Source: Aurantiochytrium sp. KH105 (taxonomy: Eukaryota > Sar > Bigyra > Thraustochytrida > Thraustochytriidae). From it: 64,000 bases of DNA. The stretch lies in assembly GCA_003116975.1 (NCBI GenBank), contig BGKB01000037.1, forward strand, positions 124,001-188,000, written 5' to 3'. The position numbers were made by a program, and so were the translations under genes. Each line of letters starts with the position of its first letter. Position 1 is the first letter of the stretch. The notes under the pieces were generated by a model, which saw only the letters and a list, made by a program, of their open reading frames with translations, did not search any database and was not told where the DNA came from. Below are positions 8,606 to 20,600 of this stretch, piece after piece.

Positions 8606-11600
8606 TCACGACTGTCGAGAGGATGATGATGAGGAATCAGCTGAGGCTAACTGCTCCGCCCAGTCCATGAGTCTGGCAAGATGGTCCGTATCTGGGCAGG
8701 TCGGGTCCGCGGTGCGCTTCGCGACCTCGTCGCGCAGGTTCAGCCCGTTTCGGTCAAAGAGAACATACCTCAACTCGGGAAGACCACCAACGCAGCGCCC
8801 TAGTTCCTCGGTAAGTGAAATCGCGACACGGCGCACCTCCGAGTCGCGGTCATCCCAGAACGCAAGAAGGAGCTTAAAGGCGTTTCGAATAAGCTTCCTG
8901 GCGACCGCCGTACTGCAGCGCGGGAGAAGTCGCACAAAGGTCTCCAAAAGCTCCACTTTTGCTCGATGCAGATTATCCTCGACGTTCGAGTCAGGTCTTG
9001 ATTGCTGTAGAGCCTCGTGCACACCTGCAACGTTCTCGTCAAGGAACGTCTGGAACTCACTCTTGCGGCGCGAGCTACTGGACAACCCAACAATGGCGTG
9101 ACTCGTGATCGAGCGCAGCTCTCGATGTTCGCTTTTGCTGAGCTGCTCAAGAAGCCAACGGAGGCCTTCCGCAACATCATCGTCGTTCAAGGTATTTGCG
9201 CGATTATACACCACACCCAAACCATCGAGAAGAATACCTTGCAGCTTAGCCATGACCCACAAGTGGGAGCTTAAGCGCTTGAGCTGTCGCTGCAGAGCCT
9301 CTCGCCTCGAATTTATAATCTTGTGCTGCTTCTCTGTTCCAAGCTGCGCCAAGAGATTGGCGCGCTGCTTCTCGAGAGAATCAAACTCTGATTCGCTAAC
9401 AACGGGCAAATGAAGCTTTTCGGATCCCAGTAAGCTTCCGAGGTTCATTTTTGCGGATGCCAGCAAACGCGAGTCTCGAGCAATTTCTTCGCATTGAGCG
9501 AAAAGATCGTGCATGGGCGGGAGGATGTCCGTCCAATTTGCCGGAAGTGTGTCGCATGCAAACAAGATATTGGCGTTCACTGTGAAGCTGTGCAGCAGCT
9601 GGTCCATCTCAAGCTCTCCGTACCCGAGATACTCGCTTATGAGGTCATCTGAAGAAATGCCGGCAAGATGTTCTTTGCACCGCTCAACGAGCTGCTCTCC
9701 TGTCTTGATGTCACTTCGAATAGCGTTGAGAAGTCGCTCACCCACCTCGGCGTGCCTCGAGGCAAGAATCTGCGCAATCCGTCCGAGCTCGCACGAAAGC
9801 AAGCCTCGAAAAGCTGATTCCTGCAAACCAAAAGCGTTGGATGTCCCCTCAGCGCGCAACGATGCCTTGCTCTCATCAGGGGACGCTGGGATCTCGCGCG
9901 AGGATCTAGAAGCAACAGCTGGCGCCGTGAGACCGTACTGCGCCAGGTAGTGTAGATACGTCGGGTCGGCCTGCAAGAAATTGAGGTTTAGAGGGTCGTC
10001 GTCTTCGAGTGCGCCCGAAAGCTTGCCGCCTCGAGGCGATTCTGCAAGCGATTCTGAAGCGTTGGCATGACTTGGCTGTTGATCATCGGGACTGCCAGTC
10101 ATCGTACGTTTTTCGGATCGTAGAGGATCCTCATCAGCGTGTCGTCTGCGCAGGGCAGCTGCCTTTTCAAGTTCGAGATCGTTTGCAAGCTGACGGACCT
10201 CCTGCACAAAGGTCTCATCACGAAGCATGAATTCGGGAGGCTCGCACAGAATGCTTTGAACAGCAAGGCGACAAATCTTATCGCTCGGATCGCACAACGC
10301 GCGAATTAGATTTGGGAGAACCATTGTTGGCCCCATGCGTTTTCCCGCGATGCTCAGCAGAGTGAAGGAGCGCTGACGCTTATTTACCTCGCACGAAACA
10401 AGGCCGCTCTCAACATGCTCCACGAGCGAAGTGACCAGCGGATGGTCGTTGGCAAAGGTTGCAAAAACACGCGAGAGCTGCTCTTGAGAGACTTGGTGGA
10501 TTCCTGCGTCCGAGTTGCTTTCAAGCACGTCGAGAATACTACGGACTGTCATGGAAAGCTCTTGCTCGCTTGCCAGAAGAGCAGTTTGCGCCACAAGCTC
10601 TAGCGCTGCGCGACGCTCCTCGATCGGGCTGCTGCTCGACTGAATGCTCCGCAAGAGAAGACCGGTTAGAGCTTTGGCGTCGGCACTAGGAATGAGTTCT
10701 GCAAGTTCCGGTTTAGCTTGCGGTTTGCTTTTGGCCACTTCTGACCCTGTTTCATTTCTTTCCCCGAGACTTGTCTCAAAGATGCGAAAGATCTGTTGCA
10801 AAAGTGTGAGATGACCAAGGCCAAGCTCGTGCAGCTGGCAAAGATTTCCAACCACAAAAGGTAGAACCTTGGCAGGAGCGTGCGTTCCAATAAGTCGTAG
10901 CGCCATTGCGCTGGCTTTTCGTTGCGGTCGATCAATGTGCACATCCAGCTCTTGACTGGCGCTCGAGTCGAGCAAAAGCGCTGCCAACATGCCTCGCAAG
11001 CGGTTTGACTTGATTTGGGGCTCACCAGCATATTCGGCCTCCTCCAGATCGAAAACGCGGATACCGAGCTCTCCGAGAAGAAGAATAGCGCAAAGACTGG
11101 AGTGGGTATCCTGCACAAACTGGAAAAAGTGGTACTGCACAAGGTCAACCTGTGCTGGAATAAGATCCCCGCAAAATTGACGCAAAAGTAACTGAAGTGT
11201 GCATAGAAGGCCTTCCGATAAGCCGTCATGACTTTTCACAGCAGCCTCTGTCCCGGTCCCGCTCGCAGGGGGGAGGCCGTCTTCTTCTCTGGCCGTCGAC
11301 ACCGCGCCGACTGGACCAGAAGCCACTGGTTCGGGGGGTGCGTCATCATCGTCGTCGTCATCTCGTCGTTCGACGAAGACTGGAAAAAAGGGCGTCGAGC
11401 ACTTCCACAATGCAGTCTCCATCAGATCGCTTTCTGACAAACTTGCAAAGAGAACATCGTCGTCCCCGACAAAGTCATCCTCCTCGGGTCCCCAACTTGA
11501 ACGTCTCTCCTCGAGGCTTGATTCTTGCTGCGAGAAGAAAGATGGTCCAAGATCCATGAAGAGCGGCATTATAACCCACCGAAGCGCGACGCTTTGTTTC

Positions 11601-14600
11601 GAGCTGAGCAGCTCACTAAGGCGGAGGATTGAATGTGCAGCCTCAATTCTGAAATCTCTCAGAGGATGGTGGATCACGTTCAATAGAATGTCAATGGCCT
11701 GAGCAGCCACAGAAACAGAGCGCAGACTGCCCAACGCTCGTAAGGACGCCTTGGTCAGATTCTGAGCTTGTCGTTTGCCCACTTGCAAACTCGGGGTCTC
11801 CTCAACGCCATTGCTTAGCGCCGCAGACACATCAGCGAGATCATTTTCCTCTTTGGTCTCATTCGCTTCGGATGCTTCAAATTGAGAGAGATCCGAACGT
11901 AAGAACTCAAAGGCAACTTGGGCGTCGTCTCGAGTTTGGCTCGTTAGCTCAAAGACAAGCGGGTATGCTCCAAGTGCAACGTTGACGAGATCTTGGCGTG
12001 ACGACGAGATCATGGCGTGCAGCGTATCACGAAGAACAAAGGCAACAGGTGTTGCTTCGAGAGGCCGAGCTTTTAATAAGACGGTGACGAGACCAATACA
12101 AGCCACGCGGACTTCAGTTTCCGTGGTTTCTCGACTTGCAAGGTCAGTTGCACCTGCGAGGAAAAAACGAACCAACACACTCGCGAGACCTTCCACTTGC
12201 AATGGGACGAGCCGCGTGAGAACTTGCAATAACGATGAAAGAAGCGCTGCGTTGCGGCGACCGCCGACTTCTCCTCCTACTTCATTGACCAGAGAAGCCC
12301 GTGCTCCACCACTGCCTCTTGCACCATGTGCGCGCATCGCGCGGAACGCATCAATCGCCAGACGCTGGAGCATCGCGGTAGGGACGCCACGATTCTTTTG
12401 ATGCAGGCACTTGGCATATGTCTCGACAGCCAGGAGACGCTCGTGCTCCACTCTCGTCTGCATGCAGTGTGTAAAAAGGGCACTGGCCCGAGCTTCGTCC
12501 TCGGCAGATCCAAGCTGCGCAAACATGAATGCAGCATAAAGTGACCAGTGGCCTGGTTGCGTTTCTGTCTGGAAGGCCGAAACGCTCGCATTTGCCCTAA
12601 AGAAGCTGTGCGAGAGAAAAATTCGACGTGTGCTTGCGTGCTGTGGAAGCTGAAGAGTGCGAACAAGAAGCGCAAAGGGCCCAAGTCGATACTGCAGCAG
12701 AGATCGACGGAGAGCGACTCTCAAGACCGCCGCAAAATCGCGAATATCTCCTTGGTGCGGCTCGTCTTCAATCTTGATGAGCTCTTCCAAAGAGGTAGCC
12801 AGCGCCTGCGCGGCCACGGCGGATTGATCACCAGCGCACGTCAACAATGTCGCGAGCGCATACTCTCGAAGAGAGGGCGTTGTCCAGAATCGCTTACACT
12901 CGCCAAACAGGGCATAAATGGCGAGACGCGTGCGCTGTGGACATTCAAAGGCCTTGGTGGCCAAGACGCGGCAAAGCGAACGAAGTCGTCGCTCATCAAA
13001 ATACTCATAGGGCAGAGCGGCCACCGTCTGAAGAATACGCTTCAGCAGACGCTCCTGCTGCGACGTTGCCAGGACCTGCCGGAAGACTGTATCGATGGCG
13101 CACAATGAGCGGAAATAGACGTTCTCCGCGAGCGGCTGGGCTGGATCCCTCGACTGGAGAGATGCGCTTAGCGTGGGGGCCATGGCCTCAAATATTTTCA
13201 CTGCAAGCGTGCCCGTGCGCGAGTCCGCGCCACGAATGCCCATGAGAAGATTGTTTGCTACAAAGGGAATCGTGTGATGCAGCTTGCGCGCCCAGAGCAA
13301 GAGGACTTCCATGCGATGCAATCGCTCTACTCTTGGAAGGTAGTGCAATCCGGCAGAGAGCTGAGCAAAGGGCTTTTCCAAAAAGCCTGCACAGAGGGAA
13401 ATGCCTCGCGACAGCACGGCACGAAGCTGTGCACGCTCCTCCTCAACACTGGAGGCTTTGCCCACACGTTCGTACACGGCAGTCTCCCAGGAACAGAGAT
13501 CGGCGTGAAAGCGTCTTCGAATGCGCAACTCGCGAGCATCGTCACCAGAGAGGCCGAGTTGATTATTTTTTCTCCGTGAGCCTTGCGAAGCCGACGTCAA
13601 ATCGACTGCTAGCTTCAGGCACTCGATGCTCAATGTTTGACACGGCTTGACATCGAGACTGGCACTGAGCAAGAGGGGAAAGAGCATCGTATCCTGTGCA
13701 CGAATGAGGTCCGCCGGAAATGCCGAGAGCACAGCGTGTATGCAGAGAGTAGCTCCGTAGCGAACAGCTGCCTGTGGCGCGAGTAAAAAGTTTTCCATGT
13801 CGGCAAGAAAACCAGCAACGAGTTCTTTGGATCGGGTCGTTTGCTCGAAGGCCTTCAAACAAAGCTCGCAATGCATTGCAAAGTCACCTTGGGTTACGGC
13901 TGGAAGGGCATTTGAGACCACGGCCACAAGTGCCTTGAAGATATCCGTCTCTCGTTCTACTTTCACGAGCTCGACAGCCAAATGGTGCACGCAGCCGCGT
14001 GCCGCGAGTTTTTCCTCAGGTAAATGCTGTGTTTTGCTCACAATGCTACGAAGCACCCGAAAGAGTGTGTTGGGTGTCGGGGTTGATTTCCCGTACTTGA
14101 TAATCTCAATCATGCTGACAAGGACGACCGACTTTTCCAGACTTTCCACTTGCATGCTACGTAGACGAGCAGCACTGTCGGTGCCGACGGCACCTTGCAT
14201 GAAATTGGCTCCATTTTTCGAAGCTGCGTCCCCGTAAACCATGTGAAGTCGTGCAAGCGCTCCTGTCGCGTCAGTCTTGACCATGGTAGTTTCTGCGGAG
14301 GCGCAAGTGAAGAAAGAGCACATGATCGAGACGCTGAGCATTCGCATGTCCTCGCTCGGATGGACCAGCAGGGCCTCCAAAGGTGGCACGGCAAGGGTGC
14401 TGAGCTGAGCAAAGCAAGGGGAGAGGATGTCGAAGGCCGTCTTCACACCAGCAAAGATCGTGGAGCCCGTGTCCAGCGCTTGGGACGCACGGGAAAAGTG
14501 TCTCTCGTCAACCGTCTGATCAGAGAGCGCCTGCGCGAGACTAAAGAGAAGTTGCAGGGCTTCGCGGCGACGCGATTGTACTGCGTGAAGTAGAAGGCTC

Positions 14601-15010
14601 GCGAGACACAGAAAGGCGTCAACGGCAAGACTTTCCAAGATCTCGTCCATCTCTCCAGCCTGGCTCTCTCTGCGCACAAGAGTTTCGGCTTCTTCTGTGC
14701 GTCCCTTTTCGTCCGATGTACCACTTAAGCCAGAAATGCCATCGCTGGTGCCATCGCTGGAGCCATTTGCGAAAGAGACGTCTTCTGCATCTTGGCGGCC
14801 TTCGTGCACGGTGCGAAGTATGTCATCGAGACGAAGGAGGCTTGCTTCTGCGACGTTTCCTTCGGCGGCGTCGTGGTTCATTTCTCGACGCTGACTTATC
14901 GCGGCGCTTCGCCGTCGCGCTTGCTCAAAGAGCGTGGGGTTGTCATTTTTGAGCTTGACAATCACCCTCGCGCCTGCAAACCATTGACGGAGCTTCTCTT
15001 GCGCAGCCAT
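8606..15010 (-). CDS. Giant 2134-residue HEAT/ARM-type helical repeat protein, function unknown
   Basis: One uninterrupted 6.4-kb frame starts at ATG 15010. Almost the whole length is made of Leu/Ala-rich amphipathic helices in pairs, typical of HEAT or armadillo solenoids; good examples are ALGSLRSVSVAAQAIDILL near residue 1100 and repeated RRVAISLTEEL-type helices near the C-terminus. Acidic, Ser-rich loops interrupt it near residues 1200-1260 and 1615-1720. No kinase, GTPase, transmembrane or zinc motif was seen. The overall look resembles large scaffold proteins such as the maestro/MROH, focadhesin or ECM29 groups, but I cannot match any one of them. It is divergent from the glycosyltransferase at 15533. 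Confidence 0.8.
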   Translation of the reverse strand: MAAQEKLRQWFAGARVIVKLKNDNPTLFEQARRRSAAISQRREMNHDAAEGNVAEASLLRLDDILRTVHEGRQDAEDVSFANGSSDGTSDGISGLSGTSDEKGRTEEAETLVRRESQAGEMDEILESLAVDAFLCLASLLLHAVQSRRREALQLLFSLAQALSDQTVDERHFSRASQALDTGSTIFAGVKTAFDILSPCFAQLSTLAVPPLEALLVHPSEDMRMLSVSIMCSFFTCASAETTMVKTDATGALARLHMVYGDAASKNGANFMQGAVGTDSAARLRSMQVESLEKSVVLVSMIEIIKYGKSTPTPNTLFRVLRSIVSKTQHLPEEKLAARGCVHHLAVELVKVERETDIFKALVAVVSNALPAVTQGDFAMHCELCLKAFEQTTRSKELVAGFLADMENFLLAPQAAVRYGATLCIHAVLSAFPADLIRAQDTMLFPLLLSASLDVKPCQTLSIECLKLAVDLTSASQGSRRKNNQLGLSGDDARELRIRRRFHADLCSWETAVYERVGKASSVEEERAQLRAVLSRGISLCAGFLEKPFAQLSAGLHYLPRVERLHRMEVLLLWARKLHHTIPFVANNLLMGIRGADSRTGTLAVKIFEAMAPTLSASLQSRDPAQPLAENVYFRSLCAIDTVFRQVLATSQQERLLKRILQTVAALPYEYFDERRLRSLCRVLATKAFECPQRTRLAIYALFGECKRFWTTPSLREYALATLLTCAGDQSAVAAQALATSLEELIKIEDEPHQGDIRDFAAVLRVALRRSLLQYRLGPFALLVRTLQLPQHASTRRIFLSHSFFRANASVSAFQTETQPGHWSLYAAFMFAQLGSAEDEARASALFTHCMQTRVEHERLLAVETYAKCLHQKNRGVPTAMLQRLAIDAFRAMRAHGARGSGGARASLVNEVGGEVGGRRNAALLSSLLQVLTRLVPLQVEGLASVLVRFFLAGATDLASRETTETEVRVACIGLVTVLLKARPLEATPVAFVLRDTLHAMISSSRQDLVNVALGAYPLVFELTSQTRDDAQVAFEFLRSDLSQFEASEANETKEENDLADVSAALSNGVEETPSLQVGKRQAQNLTKASLRALGSLRSVSVAAQAIDILLNVIHHPLRDFRIEAAHSILRLSELLSSKQSVALRWVIMPLFMDLGPSFFSQQESSLEERRSSWGPEEDDFVGDDDVLFASLSESDLMETALWKCSTPFFPVFVERRDDDDDDDAPPEPVASGPVGAVSTAREEDGLPPASGTGTEAAVKSHDGLSEGLLCTLQLLLRQFCGDLIPAQVDLVQYHFFQFVQDTHSSLCAILLLGELGIRVFDLEEAEYAGEPQIKSNRLRGMLAALLLDSSASQELDVHIDRPQRKASAMALRLIGTHAPAKVLPFVVGNLCQLHELGLGHLTLLQQIFRIFETSLGERNETGSEVAKSKPQAKPELAELIPSADAKALTGLLLRSIQSSSSPIEERRAALELVAQTALLASEQELSMTVRSILDVLESNSDAGIHQVSQEQLSRVFATFANDHPLVTSLVEHVESGLVSCEVNKRQRSFTLLSIAGKRMGPTMVLPNLIRALCDPSDKICRLAVQSILCEPPEFMLRDETFVQEVRQLANDLELEKAAALRRRHADEDPLRSEKRTMTGSPDDQQPSHANASESLAESPRGGKLSGALEDDDPLNLNFLQADPTYLHYLAQYGLTAPAVASRSSREIPASPDESKASLRAEGTSNAFGLQESAFRGLLSCELGRIAQILASRHAEVGERLLNAIRSDIKTGEQLVERCKEHLAGISSDDLISEYLGYGELEMDQLLHSFTVNANILFACDTLPANWTDILPPMHDLFAQCEEIARDSRLLASAKMNLGSLLGSEKLHLPVVSESEFDSLEKQRANLLAQLGTEKQHKIINSRREALQRQLKRLSSHLWVMAKLQGILLDGLGVVYNRANTLNDDDVAEGLRWLLEQLSKSEHRELRSITSHAIVGLSSSSRRKSEFQTFLDENVAGVHEALQQSRPDSNVEDNLHRAKVELLETFVRLLPRCSTAVARKLIRNAFKLLLAFWDDRDSEVRRVAISLTEELGRCVGGLPELRYVLFDRNGLNLRDEVAKRTADPTCPDTDHLARLMDWAEQLASADSSSSSSRQS

Positions 15011-15532
15011 CTCACGCCGAGCAAACCAGGTCGAGCGCCAGATCCCGTCTACTTTGTGTTTGCGCGTCCCGCGCCTTGCGAGCTTGCCGCCCGAGGTAGC
15101 CAGCTCCGGCGGCTGGCTGCCTTCACGAATGCCGCGATGCCTCTCGACGAGCCCAAGTCAACTCAATGAGCCGTTGAGTCATGTCATGACCCGCTCACTC
15201 CCTGCACCGCACTGCAGAGATCCGAGGCATAATGGATAGCGAGCGCCACCACCACCATCTTTGGCGGGGCGAGAACAAGACCGTGGCACGCCCCGACAAG
15301 GCTTGCGCATGCTCGCTCTTCCTCTCGCTCAGCTTTCCGTCGAGGCCAACTCCCGTGCGAGCGGGCCTGGCCCTGCGCGCGGAGGACGAGCCCACGAGCC
15401 CATTCCCACTAGCCTTCATCTGGCTGGCTGCTGCCGGGACTTTGACTGGGCTCGCGCAAATCTGCGATGGACGCTGCGGCGAGCCCAGGGCGTTGAGCGC
15501 GCGCTATCTCCACGGCTGCAGCGGCCACAAAG
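15011..15532. promoter_or_regulatory. Divergent promoter region
   Basis: This 522-bp gap lies between the HEAT-type gene and the GT61-like gene. It is GC-rich and contains overlapping short ORFs on both strands without protein-like composition. I see no repeat or RNA gene. Confidence 0.35.
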
Positions 15533-17545
15533 ATGAGGGGCGCGACGACGCTGACGGCCTTGCTTGCGGCGGTGAGCGTCCTGACGTCCTGCGGCGCAGG
15601 GAACTCCCCGGCTGCGACGGCAACCTGCTGGACGCGCAACGTTCGCGAGGAGACGCTGCCTTGCGCTGACCGCCTTGGCGACGACCAAAGCAAGGATGTT
15701 CGCGCTCACGAACGTGAAGCAGACCCTGCAGAGCGAAAAGCTTTTGTGGTGAGCCGTTCTTGGCAGACTATTGAGCCATGGCATCAAATTCCAATCGGCC
15801 TCGATGTTCGTCTCGACTTCGAAGCCGGCAAGCGCCACGCTCGGATCCCAGACCCTTGGAAGCTGCGCGTGCAGATAAGCCTTTTGGATATGCGCGCGAC
15901 GGTACTTACGACAAACGCATGGCTGCCAACCTCATCATCGGCGCCGTGGAATATCATTTCGAGTGCTATCAGGACCGACCTGCGAATTGTCCAATCCTGT
16001 CTTCTTCGGGACGATACCTTGGGTTCTCTTGCAGCTGCCAAGAGCGTCGAGGAGCTTTTTGCCATCACGAATGGGCGGGTGTATCTCAAAGCTCGAGTTG
16101 ATGGTGACTATGCTTGCCTTTGCGGAACTGCAGAACCATGTCGCGGTCCACGCGATGCCCAGAAACAGTGCGAAAGCGCCTACGCAGAAATCGCGACGAA
16201 AAGTGATAATGCGAGACCCGATGCGTGCTCCAAACAGCGCAGAGCATATGCACAATGCGCGACAAAGTGTAGCGCTTTCCAAGACACAATTTTGCTCGAT
16301 CGGGACCTCTTTCAAGATTCGGTCGAAGCGATTGAACAGTCGAAGCTCGTGCAACAGGAAGAAAGAGCCACATTGTTTGGTGGAATGATGAGTTCTTGGT
16401 GTCAGAACTGCGGGTTCTCGCGCGGCAAGGTCGTCTTTGCATTTGGTGAGGATTTGTACCCACGCGCCAAGGCTGCCGACGCAACCGAGTGGACAATTGG
16501 AAAATCCATGTATGAGACCTACATGCGTCACGCGGACTTGGGCCGTACAGAGGCAAGCGGGTCACCCATGATTCAATGTGCCGAGCACGCTGCACATCCG
16601 GTAGTGCTCGTATCTGTGTGGTCTTTAAAAAATGTGCACCGGTTGCTCGCGGACCTCATCATCCCTGTGTGGTCTACCTTGCATGATGCTGGAATTGGCC
16701 CAGCCCGCGCAACTCTATTCGTTGATCTTGGCGATCCAGTAGAACGAGCTAAAATGCAGCAAATTCTCCGCGACCAACATCCGTCGCAAAAACTTTCAAC
16801 TCTGAGCCTTTTGCGCTTGATGTTTCGCGAAGTTCACTCGACTGAAGCGCTTCGTATTACATCCGAGGAGAAAACGTACTGCTTTGCCAATCTCTTCGTG
16901 GAAGCAACCGCCATGCCCTTTCACAGGCATGCGCGTGATGAGAACACTCGCGACCAAAGTGGACAGGGTGCGATCTTTCGTCGCGAGCTGCAAACACGCT
17001 TGAAGCGTGTTTGGCCCAGCCCTTTCGATGAGAATGGCGGAATTGAAGGCGTGGTGAGCTTTGTCAAGCGTCGAGGTACCCGAGAATTTACCAATCTCCG
17101 TGAGGCAAAAGCCGTAGCGAAGAAAGTCTTCGAGCCTCTGGGTATCACGATACACGACCTCGTACTCGAGAGACTCTCTTTCGATCGACAGTGGTCGCAC
17201 TTTCAACGCACGCGCGTGCTTTGCTGTGTACATGGGCAGGGGTGTGCCAACATGGTCTTTTTGCCGGAGCGCTCGGTCGTGATTCTTGTCATGCCCATGG
17301 GGACATCAAAAGAAGGGGAAACGTACACAGCGATGGCACGTTGGCTTGGCCTTCGGCTCGTTTTGCACGAAGTTTCCAAAGATGTGGACCGTGAGACCAA
17401 TGGAACATTCACAGGCTCACTTCCCGGTTCTGGTTCCGAACCTTTTGTAAATAGGGACCCGAGATGGGATCAAGACATCATCCTCGAACCAGAGGCATGG
17501 AGGCATACCTTGCGCAAAGCATTGATTGCACTCGTTGACATGTAA
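15533..17545 (+). CDS. GT61-like secretory-pathway glycosyltransferase
   Basis: The 670-residue product begins with a signal sequence (MRGATTLTALLAAVSVLTSC) that could be cleaved or act as a Golgi anchor. The C-terminal third carries VHGQGCANMVFLPERSVVI near residue 565, which matches the conserved GT61 (DUF563) signature HGAGLTNMLFLPPGS. GT61 members include EOGT and plant xylosyl- and arabinosyltransferases that glycosylate proteins or polysaccharides. The middle part has several Cys, consistent with a lumenal fold. Family membership is inferred from one strong motif plus length and topology; donor and acceptor cannot be told from sequence. Its stop lies only 57 bp from the stop of the convergent LIM gene. 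Confidence 0.72.
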   Translation: MRGATTLTALLAAVSVLTSCGAGNSPAATATCWTRNVREETLPCADRLGDDQSKDVRAHEREADPAERKAFVVSRSWQTIEPWHQIPIGLDVRLDFEAGKRHARIPDPWKLRVQISLLDMRATVLTTNAWLPTSSSAPWNIISSAIRTDLRIVQSCLLRDDTLGSLAAAKSVEELFAITNGRVYLKARVDGDYACLCGTAEPCRGPRDAQKQCESAYAEIATKSDNARPDACSKQRRAYAQCATKCSAFQDTILLDRDLFQDSVEAIEQSKLVQQEERATLFGGMMSSWCQNCGFSRGKVVFAFGEDLYPRAKAADATEWTIGKSMYETYMRHADLGRTEASGSPMIQCAEHAAHPVVLVSVWSLKNVHRLLADLIIPVWSTLHDAGIGPARATLFVDLGDPVERAKMQQILRDQHPSQKLSTLSLLRLMFREVHSTEALRITSEEKTYCFANLFVEATAMPFHRHARDENTRDQSGQGAIFRRELQTRLKRVWPSPFDENGGIEGVVSFVKRRGTREFTNLREAKAVAKKVFEPLGITIHDLVLERLSFDRQWSHFQRTRVLCCVHGQGCANMVFLPERSVVILVMPMGTSKEGETYTAMARWLGLRLVLHEVSKDVDRETNGTFTGSLPGSGSEPFVNRDPRWDQDIILEPEAWRHTLRKALIALVDM

Positions 17546-17602
17546 GGAGCATACTTTGCGCGAAGACACAGAAAACAAATTCTTTTTTTTTTTTCAAAAG
17601 AT

Positions 17603-20600
17603 TTATAAGGAGTGCTGCGAAAGCTGTGACAAGGGCTTCCACTGCGCCAATCCTGGAGTCCATACATGAGTGTTCGCATCAATTGAGCCGTTCACGGCCA
17701 ATTGGTAGAGCTCTTCTCCGGAGACTGGCCCTTGCTGGGCTCCTGTGCGGTCAATGTACAAGAAGGACCCAATATTTACAGCTTGTGCTTGTCCACTCTC
17801 GCCCGATGCCGACGTCCCATCCTCTGCTGCATCGTCATCCTCGCCCTCCTCCTCAACAAGTTGCACGTCAGAGCCATGAAGGCCAAAAGGGTCGCTATTG
17901 TCCTCGACATCGGGCAAGGTTTCGGACTTGAGGCGATGAGAATCGCCGCTCAGATCCTTCTCTCCGCCGCGCTGAATCGCCATCAGTGCGTCCGTGTGCT
18001 GGACATCATCCGTATTTGATGAACAAGTCGGAGAGGCAACAAGGGAAGATGATGTCTGAGCTTGCGAGACAGGACCGGACTCGTACATGTTTTGCGTCAA
18101 GTCAAGACGTATGATATCTCGTTCACAAAACAGCTCGTAGTGAGACATGTCTGCAGCCGGACGCACATAACATACGCTGTCATGCAGACTTGTATCGCAG
18201 CATGAGCAGCGACAACAATCGTCGTGACAACGCAGACGGCCGTCGTCCCCAGTACATACTTGTTCGACAAGTTCGATTGGATCTTCGTCGATGCGTCCAG
18301 CACGCGTTGGGATGAGCACCCTGCGGGTCGAAGAAGAGAGGACAGGCTGCATGCAAACGACGCATGACGGGCGATACTGCGTCTCGCAACACTCGTCGCA
18401 GAACACAAGCAATTTGTACTTGTCAAGGGGGCTGCGCCGCGCCGTCTCGAGCGTCAGTGCTCGATGACAGGAATTGCACTTGAGACATTGCGCCTGCCGG
18501 TGCAAATGGATTCCAGGCTCTAGCATCACTCCTTGCGAAGGCTCCTTGATAGCGTCAAGACACGCCACACACTGAGGCAGTTCCTCCTCGTCCTCATGAG
18601 GCTTGCAAAGTAACATGTTGCGAGGATTTCGAGATGAAGCGTCTGGCGCTGTTGATGGTACGACTGCAAGTGAGGCGGCCCAGCCGCACCTCGCGCAGCA
18701 CATGTGATCTTCATGCCACGTACGGTGGCAAGGGAAAACAGAAGGTTGAGGTCCTTCTTGCCCACACGAAGCGCATTTTCTCACCAACTGAGCATTGCAC
18801 TCGGCGCAGTATGGCCAACAGCCACCAATGCGATCGATCTGGGGAGGGTCGTCGTCATCGTTTGGATCAATAACTCGAGAGCACGTATAACACCGCAGAT
18901 GCACTTTATGCCATGCAAATCCTTTCCACAAGACCACTTCCTCGCGGGCCTCGTCTCCATGAAGCTGTGCGAGACGTGGCGATGGAGGTCGAAGACGAAT
19001 GGCTGGATTGGTGCTCGAGTGAGACCTTATCACATGGGAGACGGACATGTTCGATTGCGAAACACATGTTCCTGCACCCAATGCGTCTCCACGTTTTACA
19101 TCAGCGCTGCCGAGGCCGAGGCCCCAGTGGGGCAAAGAAGCTGGCATCGACACATCAACATGCTCTTTGCAGATTGGACAGATGCGGCGCGCATCGAGAA
19201 GCCTCGAAAGAGCCTCATCGACGTCAGGGGCTTCTGCACTGACGATTGGCCGAGGACGCTCCACGGCATCACTGCCCTCTCGCAAAACCAGGTGCTCGGA
19301 CTCGTTTCGAAGTTGCGTACCATCTTTCCCCCCTTGCAGACCCTGTAAGCCGTGCGCGCTACGACTGGACCCAGGACGCGTGCTGAGTCGCTCGAGCCCC
19401 GTCGCAACGGCCTCGTCCGTGAGACGCATGTTCGCACAATACAAGCACGCGCAGCTCTTGCTTGTGCGTCCACGTGCCTGTATGATAGCGTATTGCGTGT
19501 CGAAGAGGAAAATTCGTCGCCGAAGGCCATGTTTGCTCTCGTGCATTTCGAGAGCATCCTCTTCTTCAATGACAGCCTCTGCGCGATCCAGCGCGTCTAC
19601 GAGCGCGTGCATCCGTTCGCAGAGGTTTTCTATACATTTGCCCTCATGCCCACGCATATGCATGTTCAAAGGATGATCCTGCTCCCGTGTCTTGTTGGCG
19701 AAGGCTTGGACCACATTTTCGAGCATTGCGAGCATGTGTTGCGCAAAGTCGCGATCAACAAAACGGGCACATTCTTTGTCGAGGTGCATTCCAAAGTCGA
19801 CGCCTCGGCGAAGCTCGAGAAGTTGAAATTCGAGAAAGTCGACCTGGTTCTCGGCCATTTCAATGGGCGAGCACTGGCTCAGAACAGGCTCCCACAGCCA
19901 GTTTTCTTCTTTGTAGCCGCCTCGTCCAGAGCGCGCGCCGGCATATTCGCCTGCACTCTCGCCCTGCTCGTCTTGGTCCTCAGCCTCACACTCATCGTCA
20001 TCATCGTCGTGCAAATTTTTCGCACCGAAATCAAAGTCATCCTCATCGTCAATGTCACTGTGAACCTCGTCACGATATTCGCCAGGACTTGCGCGCAGCC
20101 TCGCTGGACGCTCGAGCGCCATACGTGCTATGGCGCCGGCAAGCTCTTGGTCGTACGTGTCATTCTCGACGTCGATGTCAGACTCTTCATTCACGCTATG
20201 ACTGAACTTGCGTTCTTCATCGAGGTCTGCAGTTGCAGTGCTTACGAAGCATTGATCCCTCGACCTGGGCTCTGATTCCCTCGAAGCATCGCCTTGCGTC
20301 GTGCCCTGTTCGCTTTCTGGGAGGGATATCATGCTCATCTTGGACTCTGAATCTGCACGTGCCGCACGACGTTCGGCGTTTGCCCGGGCTGAAGAAAGGC
20401 TCGTGGTGTTGTCACCAGCAGCAAGGCCCGCTTCGATACCATGTCCTTCGTCTTCACTGTTCATCAAAGCGCTCGTGTCAAGTGAGTCCCTGTACTGGGA
20501 GCTGCGTTCGCTGCCAGCTCGTGCGGTGCGACGCGCGCGACGCGCGACCCTGCTCCATTGATTTGAGTAACCAAGAAGGGCCTCATCCTTGCTGGGCATG

